From assembly GCF_900142715.1 (NCBI RefSeq), contig NZ_FRBX01000002.1, positions 186,001 through 250,000 of the forward strand: 64,000 nt of DNA, written 5' to 3'. A program made the translations under genes and the position numbers. The DNA is from Flavobacterium pectinovorum. Lineage in GTDB: Bacteria > Bacteroidota > Bacteroidia > Flavobacteriales > Flavobacteriaceae. Shown in pieces: positions 1 to 8,931 of the stretch. The notes beneath the pieces were generated by a model. The model had not been told where the DNA came from, did no database searches, and was given only the letters and a program-made list of their open reading frames with translations. How positions within the stretch are numbered: position 1 is the stretch's first letter; each line of letters opens with the position of its first letter.

Positions 1-1281
1 CGCTAGATGCTGTAATTTTTCCTAATTGTAATCTGAAATCTGGTTTCTTAGGGTTATAGATATCAATGAATGTCTCTTTGTTGTCACTTTGAGATTTAAC
101 ATTAAAGAAAACAGTATTACCATACCAGCTCTCTAAATCTTCGTTGTTAGAATTGTATTCAGTAAAGATGTTTCCTTTACATAGGTTGAAATACATTTCT
201 TCAAATTTGATTTTTTTAAGGTTGGCATCGTTAATCTCAGTTTTGCTATCTAGTAAAACAGCAGGATTAAATCCAGAGATTACACTTCTTTTCATCTCAA
301 GAGAAGCATTTTCAGCAACATAAATTGCTTCTTTTACTAAACCAGCCTGAATATCAGCATTGATGTTTTCGCTATCATTAAGCATTGTAATGTTTGTTGC
401 AGCAACAAGAGTTTGTTTTTTAGTAAAATCAGTTTCGCTTTTCTTTTCGTATGATTTTACTTCCATGCAACGAGAACCATCTTTATTACTTGATAAATAA
501 GAAGATCTTACCGCTAATGAATTGTATAAACGACATTGAATACCTTGAGTAAATTTATAATCGTCGTTGATTGATTTGTATGATACTAATTTACTAGCAT
601 TTACATCACCACCGTAAAAAGCAAATGAGTCACCACCAGAGTAGCTTACCATAACGTTTTCAAGAATAGTTTTGTTTCCAACACCTGCAATAGTTAAACC
701 ATTGAAAGTATCCATACCTTTAACTTTTTTACCTGCAAACTCGATTCTAACATATCTTAAAATACCTGAGTTACCAGCTACATTGTCACCACCGTAAGTA
801 GTAAGTGTAGGATCAAGATCTAGATTGTAAGAACCAACATTTCCAAATTTGTTAATTGGCGCATCACCAAGAATTACAAGTCCACCCCAGTCACCAGCTT
901 TTTTCTGGCTGCGGTTTGATGTAAATACAATTGGATCTGTTTCTAAACCATCTGCAACAAGTTGCGCACCTTTTGTAACTACCAATGTTCCTTTTGTTTC
1001 GAAATCACCAATAATTAAAGTTCCCGGTTCAATTGTTAAAACGGCATTGTTTGTAACATAAACGTTTCCTTGCAAAACATAAATGTTTCTTTTAAGCAAT
1101 TTAGTATTAACAGAAATGTTTCCTGCTAAAATTTGGTTTGCTTCACCATAGTCAACTTTGTTAGGCTTAAATTCAGTCCAGTTGTTCAACCAGTTGTTGT
1201 AGCCCATAATTCCTTTTTCTTGTTGAGCACTCATACTCGTAACTGTCAAAAGAACGCAGATAATTTGAGTAATTTTTTCAT
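1..1281 (-). CDS. Secreted beta-helix-like surface protein, 3' end beyond window, frameshifted at start
   Basis: The minus-strand frame is open from the window edge to about 1278 and continues past position 1. It encodes a repetitive, Gly/Asn/Val-rich protein with the motif GDWGGLVILGDAPIN and the segment NNAVLTIEPGTLIIG, typical of a family of predicted secreted right-handed beta-helix proteins of Bacteroidota, often coded beside TonB-dependent receptors and sometimes misnamed multidrug transporter. As sequenced, the ATG at 1281 runs into a stop after 11 codons. One extra A in the A6 run (1273-1278) would give MKKITQIICVLLTVTSMSAQ, a normal signal peptide, joined to the long frame. Without it the first in-frame ATG is at 1234 and the protein lacks an export signal. 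It lies downstream of another secreted-protein gene on the same strand. Family call moderately sure; exact function unknown. Confidence 0.72.
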
Positions 1282-1332
1282 GATAAAAGGGTATTAGGTT
1301 AATAATAAATTTGGGTATGCGTAATATGATAA

Positions 1333-1383
1333 AAACTCATCTCGATTTTCCTGAAAGCTATCAGAACACATCGAGAACGAGTT
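1333..1383. other. Imperfect inverted repeat between two minus-strand genes
   Basis: AACTCATCTCGAT and ATCGAGAACGAGTT form an interrupted stem in the 182 bp gap between the 150-residue secreted protein gene and the frameshifted beta-helix gene. It has no clean T-run on the minus strand, so a leader structure or processing site is as likely as a terminator. Confidence 0.3.
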
Positions 1384-1463
1384 AATATTTTTTAACTTCT
1401 TTTAGATGTTCGAGTTCATTTACGTAAACACTTCAAAGAAAGTTTTAAAAAATTTTATTTTTA

Positions 1464-1916
1464 TTACATTTCGTTCAATTCATTGAACTCGTGTAATGAT
1501 TTTAATGTGCTTTCGTAAAATAAAATAGCTGCAATTAAGTTTCCTTTATCAGAGTATGGCATCATTTTTCTTTGAAACTCTACAGTTACGTCTAAGAATG
1601 CTGATGTACCTACAGCCTGATTGTCTAAAACTTTTTTGTGCTCAGAATCGTCCGGAATACCTAAGTCTGCCATCGTCACACCTGGTTTTGTCACCAATGC
1701 AATGTAAGGGAGAGTCTTAACTAATACTTTAATTCGTTCAATGTACAACTCTAAAAGTTCTCCTTTTTGCATACCGCTCAATTCTTTTTGATCGTGGTAT
1801 TTACGAATAAGAGCTGTTGTACTAATAATACTTCTGGGAGCGTTCTTAGCTTGAGCTGATGCTGCCGCAGTTGTCAAAATAAAAAATAAGCTTAAAAAAA
1901 TAATTTTCCCTTTCAT
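1464..1916 (-). CDS. Small secreted protein of unknown function
   Basis: 150 residues. The first 23 form a signal peptide (MKGKIIFLSLFF, then AAASAQ), so the mature protein is exported. The rest is mostly predicted helix, with a charged YIERIKVLVKTLPYIA stretch and an acidic C-terminus; I recognise no catalytic motif or named family. A well-formed flavobacterial promoter lies upstream. The beta-helix gene follows 182 bp downstream on the same strand, so the two may be co-expressed. Being secreted, it may act with that surface protein, but this is inference from position only. Confidence 0.75.
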   Translation of the reverse strand: MKGKIIFLSLFFILTTAAASAQAKNAPRSIISTTALIRKYHDQKELSGMQKGELLELYIERIKVLVKTLPYIALVTKPGVTMADLGIPDDSEHKKVLDNQAVGTSAFLDVTVEFQRKMMPYSDKGNLIAAILFYESTLKSLHEFNELNEM

Positions 1917-1949
1917 AAATTCTTATTAAAAATTGGTTGTTGATGAAAA

Positions 1950-1979
1950 CAAAAATATATAAATTATGTTAAATCGCAA
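1950..1979 (-). promoter_or_regulatory. Flavobacterial-type promoter of the 150-residue secreted protein gene
   Basis: On the minus strand a -33 element TTG (1979-1977) is followed after 19 nt by TATTTTTG (1957-1950), matching the Bacteroidota consensus TTG-N17-23-TAnnTTTG. The start codon lies 33 nt further on. The rest of the 1917-2352 gap is AT-rich; the only other signal I see there is the holB promoter. Confidence 0.6.
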
Positions 1980-2320
1980 CTTTAATGTTTTTTTTTTTCG
2001 AAAATTCACCTTAAAATAACCTTAAAAAAGGGTCGTAGGTCGAGAAAATATGCGTTTTGCCGAAGATTTTGTTAATTTTGTTAAAATTTTTTCCTGTAAG
2101 AAATAGTTTAAGTAAATTAACTCTTTACGCATTATTGTACTCAAAAAAGACATCTGATTTAAACATTTTTGCAAAAACTATTAACAAAAAAATCTTAATA
2201 TCTATTCAAATCATCTCAGTATTGATAAAACTTAAGAAGAAATAAATCAACAATTCAGTTAAAAAACATTTCATAAATACAAAAATGAACCTACAGAATT
2301 AAACTTTTTACTGAAAATTT

Positions 2321-2348
2321 TTGCCTACATCATTTTCTTATATCTTTG
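2321..2348 (+). promoter_or_regulatory. Promoter of holB
   Basis: TTG at 2321-2323, a 17 nt spacer and TATCTTTG at 2341-2348 match the Flavobacterium sigma factor consensus. The ATG at 2353 is only 4 nt after the -7 box, so the transcript should be leaderless or nearly so. Confidence 0.6.
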
Positions 2349-2352
2349 CTTC

Positions 2353-3501
2353 ATGCAATTTTCACAAATTTTAGGTCAGGATTACATCAAAAGTCACTTG
2401 ATAAAAAGTGCGGCTTCCGGGCGAATTCCACATGCACAATTATTCATTGGGCCAGAAGGAAGTGGTACTTTATCAACAGCTATTGCCTATGCGCAATATA
2501 TTTTATGCAATAACACAGGCGACGAAAATTCAAATGGAAACGATTCCTGCAATCTTAAATTCCAAAACCTTTCGCATCCTGATTTGCATTTTATTTATCC
2601 AACCGTAACTACAGAAGATGTAAAAACAAAACCCAAAAGTTTAGATTTCATTCAGGACTGGCGAAATTTCATTAACGAAATGCCCTACGGAGGTTTGTTT
2701 GACTGGTATAAAATTCTCGGCGTTCAAAACAAACAAGGAGAAATACGTGTCGAAGATGCTCAGGAAGTTTTAAAATCACTTTCGTTAAAATCATACGAAG
2801 GCGGTTATAAAATTATGATCATCTGGATGGCCGATAAAATGAATATCGCCGCTTCAAACAAACTTTTAAAACTTTTAGAAGAACCTTCCGATAAAACCAT
2901 TTTTATTCTGATTTCTGAAAACGAAGAAGATATTATTCAAACCATACGATCTCGTTGTCAGGTAATTCACTTTAACGGTTTACCCGAAAAAGTAATTGCA
3001 GAAGCCTTGGTTTCTCAAGAAAATATAGATTCCAACTTAGCCAAAAAAATTGCCCATCAGGCACAGGGAAATTTCAACAAAGCAGTTTCTTTACTAAAAG
3101 AAGATGATTCTGAATTTCCTTTTGAGCAATGGTTTGTAAATTGGGTTCGCGCTGCTTTTAGAGCCAAAGGCAATGCCGCCGCCATTCAGGATTTAATTTC
3201 CTGGAGTGAAGAAATTGCAGGCCTGGGTCGCGAAAGCCAGAAAAAATTCATTCAGTTTTGTATCGAAATGTTTCGTCAGGCACTTTTACTTAATTATGAA
3301 GCGCCGTCTTTGGTCTATATAGAACCGAAAGTTGATAAATTCAAATTAGAAAATTTTGCACCATTTGTAAACGGAAACAACATTCATGACATTTTCAAAG
3401 AACTTTCAGATGCGATGTACCATATTGAAAGAAACGGAAATGCAAAAATAATTTTAACAGATTTATCTATAAAACTGACTCGTTTAATTCATAAAAAATA
3501 A
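2353..3501 (+). CDS. holB: DNA polymerase III subunit delta' (clamp loader)
   Basis: 382 residues, opening MQFSQILGQDYIKSHLIKSA like bacterial delta'. The AAA+ P-loop is degenerate (GPEGSGTLS, residues 33-41, catalytic Lys missing), as expected for the non-hydrolysing delta' subunit, and the sensor-type motif IRSRCQVIHF is present near residue 200. It should join the clamp-loader pentamer that puts the beta clamp on DNA. The usual four-Cys zinc site is incomplete (Cys near 52 and 67 only). The C-terminal third is the helical collar domain. A DoxX-like gene starts 7 bp downstream and is probably co-transcribed. Confidence 0.93.
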   Translation: MQFSQILGQDYIKSHLIKSAASGRIPHAQLFIGPEGSGTLSTAIAYAQYILCNNTGDENSNGNDSCNLKFQNLSHPDLHFIYPTVTTEDVKTKPKSLDFIQDWRNFINEMPYGGLFDWYKILGVQNKQGEIRVEDAQEVLKSLSLKSYEGGYKIMIIWMADKMNIAASNKLLKLLEEPSDKTIFILISENEEDIIQTIRSRCQVIHFNGLPEKVIAEALVSQENIDSNLAKKIAHQAQGNFNKAVSLLKEDDSEFPFEQWFVNWVRAAFRAKGNAAAIQDLISWSEEIAGLGRESQKKFIQFCIEMFRQALLLNYEAPSLVYIEPKVDKFKLENFAPFVNGNNIHDIFKELSDAMYHIERNGNAKIILTDLSIKLTRLIHKK

Positions 3502-3507
3502 TTTCAA

Positions 3508-3891
3508 ATGAATAATGTTGCCTCTATTTTACTTTTGATTTTTTTGGCCTTAACATTTTTACAATCAGGCTACGAGAAAATTTTTTACTGGAAAGATAAT
3601 GTTACCTGGCTAAAAGAACATTTTGCAAAAACCCCACTAAAAAACCAAGTGCCACTCGCGCTTCTTCACCTCTTAATTTTAGAATTAATTTCCGGAATTT
3701 TATGTGTCGTTGGTGCTATACAATTAGTAACAAACAGTGGTCGTGAATTTGGTTTTTACGGTGCCGTTTTTTCATGTATCTCATTGTTAATGATGCTTTT
3801 TGGACAACGATTGGCCAAAGATTACGATGGAGCAAGAACCATTGTTATTTATTTTGTTCCGGCCATTATGGCTGTTTATTGGCTGAATTAA
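3508..3891 (+). CDS. DoxX-like small integral membrane protein
   Basis: 127 residues with about four hydrophobic segments (near 5-22, 48-70, 80-98 and 108-126). The pattern LIFLALTFLQSGYEKIFYW near the start, and the overall length, fit the DoxX/DoxX-like family of inner-membrane proteins. Its biochemical role is unknown. It follows holB by 7 bp and is likely its operon partner, with no obvious functional link to replication. A palindromic repeat follows the stop codon. Confidence 0.75.
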   Translation: MNNVASILLLIFLALTFLQSGYEKIFYWKDNVTWLKEHFAKTPLKNQVPLALLHLLILELISGILCVVGAIQLVTNSGREFGFYGAVFSCISLLMMLFGQRLAKDYDGARTIVIYFVPAIMAVYWLN

Positions 3892-3897
3892 AAAATA

Positions 3898-3981
3898 TGC
3901 CACAGATTTCAAATTAAAATGATTAAAAATCTGATAATCTGAAATTTGTGGCAAAAAATAAATTGTTCGCTTTAGCGAACA
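3898..3981. repeat. Palindromic intergenic repeat (TGCCACAGATTTCA type) plus hairpin
   Basis: TGCCACAGATTTCA (3898-3911) is repeated inverted as TGAAATTTGTGGCA (3940-3953) with one mismatch. A second perfect hairpin, TGTTCGC-TTTA-GCGAACA, follows at 3964-3981. The outer arms resemble the CCACAGA-type ends of the 7099-7821 cassette and the 41375-41482 repeat. It could form a cruciform or act as a transcription end, but there is no strong T-run. Confidence 0.6.
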
Positions 3982-4007
3982 GCAAAAAATAATTTTACAT
4001 TAAAAAA

Positions 4008-4517
4008 ATGAATCCAAAACACCCTTCAGAATCTCTAACTATTTTAACCGATTTAGTTTTACCGAGCGAAACTAATCCTTTAAACAACCTTTTTGGCGGC
4101 GAATTATTAGCCAGAATGGACCGCGCGGCAAGTATTGCGGCACGCAGACATTCCCGCCGAATTGTAGTTACGGCATCTGTAAATCACGTTGCTTTTAATA
4201 GAGCTATTCCCCTTGGAGCCGTAGTGACAATAGAAGCAAAAGTTTCAAGATCTTTTAAAAGTTCTATGGAAGTTTTTATTGATGTTTGGGTAGAAGACCG
4301 TGAGTCGGGAAGCAGAACCAAAGCCAACGAAGCTATTTATACTTTTGTCGCGGTGGATGATAGCGGAAGACCTGTTGAAGTGCCGGCAATTATACCGGAA
4401 ACTGAACTTGAAATACAACGTTTTGACGCCGCACTTCGTCGTAAACAACTAAGTTTACTGCTTGCCGGAAAAATAAAACCGTCAGAAGCTACAGAATTAA
4501 AGGCTTTATTTTTATAG
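4008..4517 (+). CDS. Acyl-CoA thioesterase, hotdog fold
   Basis: 169 residues. LFGGELLARMDRAASIAARRHS and the following SVNHVAFNRAIPLG are the hallmarks of the hotdog-fold acyl-CoA hydrolase family (YciA/cytosolic thioesterase type), which hydrolyse acyl-CoA to free acid and CoA in the cytoplasm. The helix after FGG and the Asp in ARMDRAAS correspond to the conserved active-site region. Length fits a single-hotdog protein that works as a hexamer. It stands alone between a palindromic repeat and recA. Substrate chain length cannot be read from the sequence. Confidence 0.88.
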   Translation: MNPKHPSESLTILTDLVLPSETNPLNNLFGGELLARMDRAASIAARRHSRRIVVTASVNHVAFNRAIPLGAVVTIEAKVSRSFKSSMEVFIDVWVEDRESGSRTKANEAIYTFVAVDDSGRPVEVPAIIPETELEIQRFDAALRRKQLSLLLAGKIKPSEATELKALFL

Positions 4518-4708
4518 GACAATTTTTGTGAAAATTTGATACAATTTGGAACAATGAAACTTCAAAAAAAGAAGTAATTTTACAAAATTACATGCCCATG
4601 AAAAATCTAAATCAGGAAGCTATTTAAATTCAGGTTTATTTTGAGAATGAAAGAATTATAAAAATATAGATGAAAGAAAAAGTAAAAGAAGTAAAAGAAA
4701 AAGAAAAG

Positions 4709-5716
4709 ATGAGTTCAGAAAAAGAAGCCAAATTAAAAGCGCTCCAACTTACGCTTGACAAACTAGATAAGACTTACGGTAAAGGAACTGTAATGAAAAT
4801 GGGAGATAAAGCCATTGTAGAAGTTGAAACAATTTCTTCAGGTTCTCTTGGTGTTGATTTAGCACTTGGAGTAAACGGTTACCCAAAAGGAAGAATTATC
4901 GAAATATACGGACCGGAATCTTCTGGTAAAACAACATTAACTTTACACGCAATTGCCGAAGCTCAAAAAGCCGGAGGAATTGCTGCTTTTATAGATGCAG
5001 AGCACGCTTTTGATAGAAATTATGCCGAGAAATTAGGCGTAGATATCGAAAACCTGATCATCTCTCAACCAGATAACGGAGAACAAGCTTTAGAAATTGC
5101 CGAAAACTTAATTCGTTCAGGAGCAATTGATATTGTTGTTATTGACTCGGTTGCTGCGTTGACTCCAAAAAGTGAAATCGAAGGTGAAATGGGAGATTCT
5201 AAAATGGGTCTTCACGCGCGTTTGATGTCTCAGGCTTTGAGAAAACTTACCGGAACTATCAGCAAAACAAATTGTACCGTTTTCTTCATCAACCAGTTGA
5301 GAGAGAAAATTGGTGTAATGTTTGGTAACCCTGAAACTACAACCGGTGGTAACGCCTTAAAATTCTATGCTTCAGTACGTTTAGATATTCGTCGTTCCTC
5401 TCAAATTAAAGATGGTGAAAATGTTATCGGAAACAGAACTAAAGTAAAAGTGGTTAAAAACAAAGTAGCACCACCTTTTAAAACTGCTGAATTCGACATT
5501 ATGTACGGAGAAGGAGTTTCTAAAACAGGTGAAATTTTAGATTTGGCTGTGGAGTTTGACATTGTTAAAAAAGCAGGTTCATGGTTTAGCTACGGAGATA
5601 CAAAATTAGGACAAGGTCGTGATGCTGTAAAAGCATTAATTAAAGATAATCCGGAATTAGCTGATGAATTAGAACTTAAAATAAAAGCTCACATCAAAGA
5701 ATTGGCTAACGCATAA
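4709..5716 (+). CDS. recA: Recombinase RecA
   Basis: 335 residues from the start chosen here ([13 protein letters not shown]). An in-frame ATG at 4670 would add a Lys/Glu-rich tail of 13 residues that is not typical of RecA, so the internal start is preferred. Walker A is GPESSGKTT, followed by the DNA-binding loops and [20 protein letters not shown] (loop 2). RecA forms ATP-dependent filaments on single-stranded DNA for recombinational repair and SOS induction. The C-terminus lacks the long acidic tail of proteobacterial RecA. I see no convincing LexA box upstream. A strong terminator follows. Confidence 0.97.
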   Translation: MSSEKEAKLKALQLTLDKLDKTYGKGTVMKMGDKAIVEVETISSGSLGVDLALGVNGYPKGRIIEIYGPESSGKTTLTLHAIAEAQKAGGIAAFIDAEHAFDRNYAEKLGVDIENLIISQPDNGEQALEIAENLIRSGAIDIVVIDSVAALTPKSEIEGEMGDSKMGLHARLMSQALRKLTGTISKTNCTVFFINQLREKIGVMFGNPETTTGGNALKFYASVRLDIRRSSQIKDGENVIGNRTKVKVVKNKVAPPFKTAEFDIMYGEGVSKTGEILDLAVEFDIVKKAGSWFSYGDTKLGQGRDAVKALIKDNPELADELELKIKAHIKELANA

Positions 5717-5754
5717 AATATTAAATATCTGCTAATTGCAGCGTTTATAATTCA

Positions 5755-5790
5755 AACCCGACAGTTTTAAAAAACTTGTCGGGTTTTTTT
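5755..5790 (+). terminator. Intrinsic terminator of recA
   Basis: AACCCGACA (5755-5763) pairs with TGTCGGGTT (5777-5785) and is followed by a T-run. It ends the recA transcript 38 bp after the stop codon. Confidence 0.85.
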
Positions 5791-6237
5791 ATTTCAAAAA
5801 AAACAAAAAACTGACGCAACCCTTTTAAAACAATTACATCTTATAAAGAGACTCAAGATTTTACACGGTATTTACTGCCATAAATACCTTAATCAAAAGT
5901 TTGTTTTTAGAATAAATTTGGTTGTTTATTGTTTATAAAGATCCGTTAGTTTTTTTTGGTGCTAACGGGTTTTTATTCTTTTTTAAGAAATATTTTACGT
6001 TTAAACGCAACCTTTTTCATTTTTTAGAATCTATTAATTGTGACGTTAACTTGAGTTTTAATCAAACTCTTTATTATCAACCCTTAAGATTTGTAACCAT
6101 GAAAGAGAAACTAGAAGTGTTGTTGAATAAAAACCGTAGAAAAACCAAATTAAAAATTAAGAAAGTATTACGTTTTATTTCTGAGAAAATAATACATCGA
6201 TAAATTTTGAATATAAAAGGGGTTTTAATTCAAAATA
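5791..6237 (+). other. Gap with two hairpins and a doubtful 34-codon ORF
   Basis: A perfect hairpin GGTATTTA-CTGCCA-TAAATACC lies at 5867-5888. A terminator-like hairpin CCGTTAG...CTAACGG (5943-5949/5962-5968) follows, trailed by GTTTTTATTCTTTTTT. A TAAATTTG box at 5912-5919 could be a -7 element but has no correctly spaced TTG. A very basic 34-codon ORF starts at ATG 6099 (MKEKLEVLLNKNRRKTKLKI...), with a terminator after it at 6238. A small RNA or peptide is possible; neither is proven. Confidence 0.35.
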
Positions 6238-6270
6238 AAACCCGGCAAGCTTTTACAGTTTGCCGGGTTT
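6238..6270. terminator. Bidirectional terminator before plsC-like gene
   Basis: AAACCCGGCAA (6238-6248) and TTGCCGGGTTT (6260-6270) form a perfect 11 bp stem with T-rich sequence on both sides. It serves the convergent plsC-like gene, whose stop codon is 7 bp away, and anything transcribed rightward from the recA side. Confidence 0.8.
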
Positions 6271-6276
6271 ATTATT

Positions 6277-7035
6277 TTAAGTACTCTGGTTCTTTTTCTT
6301 TTTAAATTCAAGTAATCCTTTATAAATCAATTGTCTTACCTGATCTCTTAGATCTTTCCTGTTTTCACTTGTTAAGCCTTTGGTTTCTATAAATGGCAAA
6401 ACCTTTATTCTCATTTTTCCCGGACTGCCGCTCAAAAATGTATAGGAGAATCGCTCTTTATTATCGGCAAAAACAATGGGTACAATCGGAATTTGATGAT
6501 CTATTGCCAAACGAAAAGCGCCGTCTTTAAATTCATCCAACAAAATAGTTTCATCGTCAGGAACCCCGCCTTCAGGAAAAATACAAATACTAAGTCCTTG
6601 ACTAAGTCTGTCTTGTGCCCTTTTAAAAACTTCATTTTTGCTTCTCGATGAATTTCTGTCAACCAGAATACAAGTTCTTTTATAGAAAAATCCAAATAAC
6701 GGAATTTTTGAAAGCTCTTTTTTTCCAACAAATACAAACGGATTTCGAACTATAGCCAACATCAGCATAATATCTGTCATTGAAGTATGATTTGCGACGA
6801 TCATGTAACTCTTTCCCTTCTCAAGTTTCTGCAAACGTTCGATCATATAATAAAAACCCATCCCGAAAAGGATAAATTTAGCCCAAATGCGGGCCATTTT
6901 AAAAAAATAGGGGTATCCGCTTTCCGAAATAATAGAAATTAGCAAAAACGGCAGCATAATCAATATCGGAATGGCCATTAAAATGTAAAACCAAATGCGC
7001 CACAAAACCCAAAAAATAATTTTAATTCCTTTCAT
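6277..7035 (-). CDS. plsC: 1-acyl-sn-glycerol-3-phosphate acyltransferase
   Basis: 252 residues. Two adjacent hydrophobic segments (residues 5-50) precede the acyltransferase domain. The catalytic motif NHTSMTD (H-x4-D) and the substrate-binding FPEGG are both present, with the family's KKELSKIPLFGFFYKR block between them. It acylates lysophosphatidic acid to phosphatidic acid at the inner membrane. Flavobacteria often carry several PlsC-like paralogues, so the exact acceptor, for instance an ornithine-lipid precursor, is less certain than the family. It stands alone on the minus strand. Confidence 0.86.
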   Translation of the reverse strand: MKGIKIIFWVLWRIWFYILMAIPILIMLPFLLISIISESGYPYFFKMARIWAKFILFGMGFYYMIERLQKLEKGKSYMIVANHTSMTDIMLMLAIVRNPFVFVGKKELSKIPLFGFFYKRTCILVDRNSSRSKNEVFKRAQDRLSQGLSICIFPEGGVPDDETILLDEFKDGAFRLAIDHQIPIVPIVFADNKERFSYTFLSGSPGKMRIKVLPFIETKGLTSENRKDLRDQVRQLIYKGLLEFKKKKNQST

Positions 7036-7098
7036 GGTTTCAAATGTAAGAAATCAGAAGTGAATTTTAATAAAAGAATTTTTGGTGTTAATAAAACT

Positions 7099-7821
7099 GG
7101 AATGTTTTTTACCACAGAGAACACAAAGTTTTTTCACAGAGAAAAGAAGTAGGATTGAAACTTAATTGCAAGCAATAAGATCACGGAGTTTTATACTTTG
7201 TCCCTATCTTCAAAAATTCTTTTGATTTTCAATTTATTAGCAAATACTTCGTCACCTTGCGAAAATTTTATGCTCCATGTGGCAAAAAAATTATTATTTT
7301 TATACGAAAATATGCGTTAAAAATATAAATTACTATATGACAGAAAATGAAATATCAACTATCATAATTGGATTAGCAATTCAGGTCCATAAAGCTTTAG
7401 GACCTGGTTTGTTAGAAAATGCTTATCAAGAATGTCTCTACTACAAAATCAAACAGAGAGGACTTTTAGTAGAAAAGGAAAAGCTGATGCCAGTAATATT
7501 TGAAGAAGTAAAATTAGATTGTGGTTACCGTATCGATTTATTGGTTGAAAACAAATTTATAGTAGAAATTAAAAGCGTAGAATCTTTAACTACAATTCAT
7601 TTAGCTCAAACGTTGACTTACTTAAAACTTGGTAATTATAAACTAGGATTACTTATAAATTTCAATGAAATTTTATTAAAAAATGGAGTCAGAAGAGTGA
7701 TCAACGATTAACAATACACTTAACTTGTGCTCTCAATAAAATTTATTTTATCTGCAAACTTAAAAACTTCTTCCCTCTGTGAAAAACTTCGTGTTCTCCG
7801 TGGTAAAAAATTAAACATTCC
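7099..7821. repeat. Inverted-repeat-bounded cassette enclosing a GxxExxY gene
   Basis: The left arm (7099-7150) starts GGAATGTTTTTTACCACAGA and ends CACAGAGAAAAGAAGT. The right arm (7766-7821), read in reverse complement, starts GGAATGTTTAATTTTTTACC and ends CACAGAGGGAAGAAGT. The arms match over about 50 bp with a few substitutions and one short indel. Between the left arm and the gene (7151-7336) lie further degraded pieces (ATCACGGAG, ACTTTGTCCCT, CTTCGTCACCTTGCGAAAAT). There is no transposase and no clear target duplication. Confidence 0.75.
7337..7711 (+). CDS. GxxExxY family protein (nuclease-fold)
   Basis: 124 residues from MTENEISTIIIGLAIQ; the upstream ATG at 7277 adds an atypical Lys/Tyr-rich leader. 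GPGLLENAYQECLYYKI contains the family-naming G-x-x-E-x-x-Y signature. YRIDLLVENKFIVEIKSVE has the D-x(n)-E-x-K pattern of the PD-(D/E)XK nuclease superfamily. The cellular role of this widespread, multi-copy family is not established. It is the only gene inside a pair of long inverted repeats (7099-7821), which suggests it was carried in as a unit between plsC and trpS. Confidence 0.85.
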   Translation: MTENEISTIIIGLAIQVHKALGPGLLENAYQECLYYKIKQRGLLVEKEKLMPVIFEEVKLDCGYRIDLLVENKFIVEIKSVESLTTIHLAQTLTYLKLGNYKLGLLINFNEILLKNGVRRVIND

Positions 7822-7904
7822 GAGAAAAAACATTTACAATTAAAAAATTACACAGTTTGCCGTAAAAAAACGAACTTTGCGTTTAGTAATAAGAAAAAAC
7901 GAGA

Positions 7905-8879
7905 ATGGCAAAAATACTAACCGGTGTTCAGAGTACTGGAACGCCACACTTAGGCAATTTATTAGGAGCAATTATTCCTGCAATCGAATTATCAAACAAT
8001 CCTGCAAATGAATCATATTTGTTTATTGCTGATTTACACTCGATTACGCAAATTAAAGATGGTAAAACATTAAGAGAAAATACGTATAGCACCGCAGCGG
8101 CATGGCTTGCGTGTGGACTAAATCCTGATAAAGTTACATTTTACAGACAATCTGATGTGACTCAAACTGCTGAATTAACCTGGTATTTAAGCTGCTTTTT
8201 TCCGTTTCAACGTTTGACTTTAGCGCATTCTTTCAAGGATAAAGCTGATCGCTTAGATGATGTAAACGCGGGACTTTTTACTTATCCGATGTTAATGGCG
8301 GCAGATATTTTGCTGTATGATGCAGAATTTGTACCGGTTGGAAAAGACCAATTACAGCATTTGGAAATCACACGTGATGTGGCTTCCCGTTTCAACCACC
8401 AAATGGGAGAAACTTTTGTAATCCCTGAAGCTAAAATTCAGGAAGACAGTATGCTGATTCCCGGAACTAATGGCGGAAAAATGAGTAAATCTGCCAATAA
8501 TATTATCAATATTTTCCTGGATGATAAAACGCTTCGCAAGCAGGTTATGAGTATCGAAACTGATAGTACACCTCTTGAAGAACCGAAAAATCCGGATACC
8601 TGCAACGCTTTTGCGATTTATTCTTTACTGGCAAATGAAACTCAAATTGCCGAAATGAGAGCCAATTATTTAGGCGGAAATTATGGTTACGGTCATGCCA
8701 AACAAGCTCTTTTTGAATTAATTACAGAAAAATTTAAAACCGAAAGAGAAAAATACAATTACTATATCAACAACCTTGAAGAAGTGGATGCACTATTGAA
8801 AAAAGGAGCCTCAAAAGCTTCTGTTGTTGCGGATGGTGTTTTGACAAAGGTTCGCGAAGTTCTTGGTTTCGGAAAATAA
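7905..8879 (+). CDS. trpS: Tryptophanyl-tRNA synthetase
   Basis: 324 residues, the usual size for bacterial TrpRS. Class I signatures are present: TGTPHLGNLLG (HIGH-equivalent, residues 11-21) and GGKMSKSANN (KMSKS loop, near residue 195). It charges tRNA-Trp in the cytoplasm. The segment PMLMAADILLYDAEFVPVGKDQ is the conserved dimer/tryptophan-binding region. It is a single gene lying between the GxxExxY cassette and a small membrane-protein ORF. I saw no T-box or leader peptide, as expected for this phylum. Confidence 0.96.
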   Translation: MAKILTGVQSTGTPHLGNLLGAIIPAIELSNNPANESYLFIADLHSITQIKDGKTLRENTYSTAAAWLACGLNPDKVTFYRQSDVTQTAELTWYLSCFFPFQRLTLAHSFKDKADRLDDVNAGLFTYPMLMAADILLYDAEFVPVGKDQLQHLEITRDVASRFNHQMGETFVIPEAKIQEDSMLIPGTNGGKMSKSANNIINIFLDDKTLRKQVMSIETDSTPLEEPKNPDTCNAFAIYSLLANETQIAEMRANYLGGNYGYGHAKQALFELITEKFKTEREKYNYYINNLEEVDALLKKGASKASVVADGVLTKVREVLGFGK

Positions 8880-8900
8880 TAGCTTTTCAAAAATAGATAT

Positions 8901-8931
8901 AACCTCTTGTTTACGCAGGAGGTTTTTTTAT
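8901..8931 (+). terminator. Probable terminator of trpS
   Basis: AACCTC (8901-8906) pairs with GAGGTT (8919-8924), followed by a run of T. The stem is short but well placed 22 bp after the stop codon. Confidence 0.55.

Noticed and set aside
849..1061. Plus-strand ORF of 70 codons
   Set aside because: It lies opposite the beta-helix gene, whose minus-strand frame shows clear family motifs.
2057..2245. Plus-strand ORF of 62 codons upstream of holB
   Set aside because: Lys/Leu/Ile-rich low-complexity reading of an AT-rich gap, no start signals, and no similarity I can see.
4670..4708. Extra 13 codons at the RecA start
   Set aside because: The Lys/Glu tail is atypical and the internal ATG gives the standard N-terminus.
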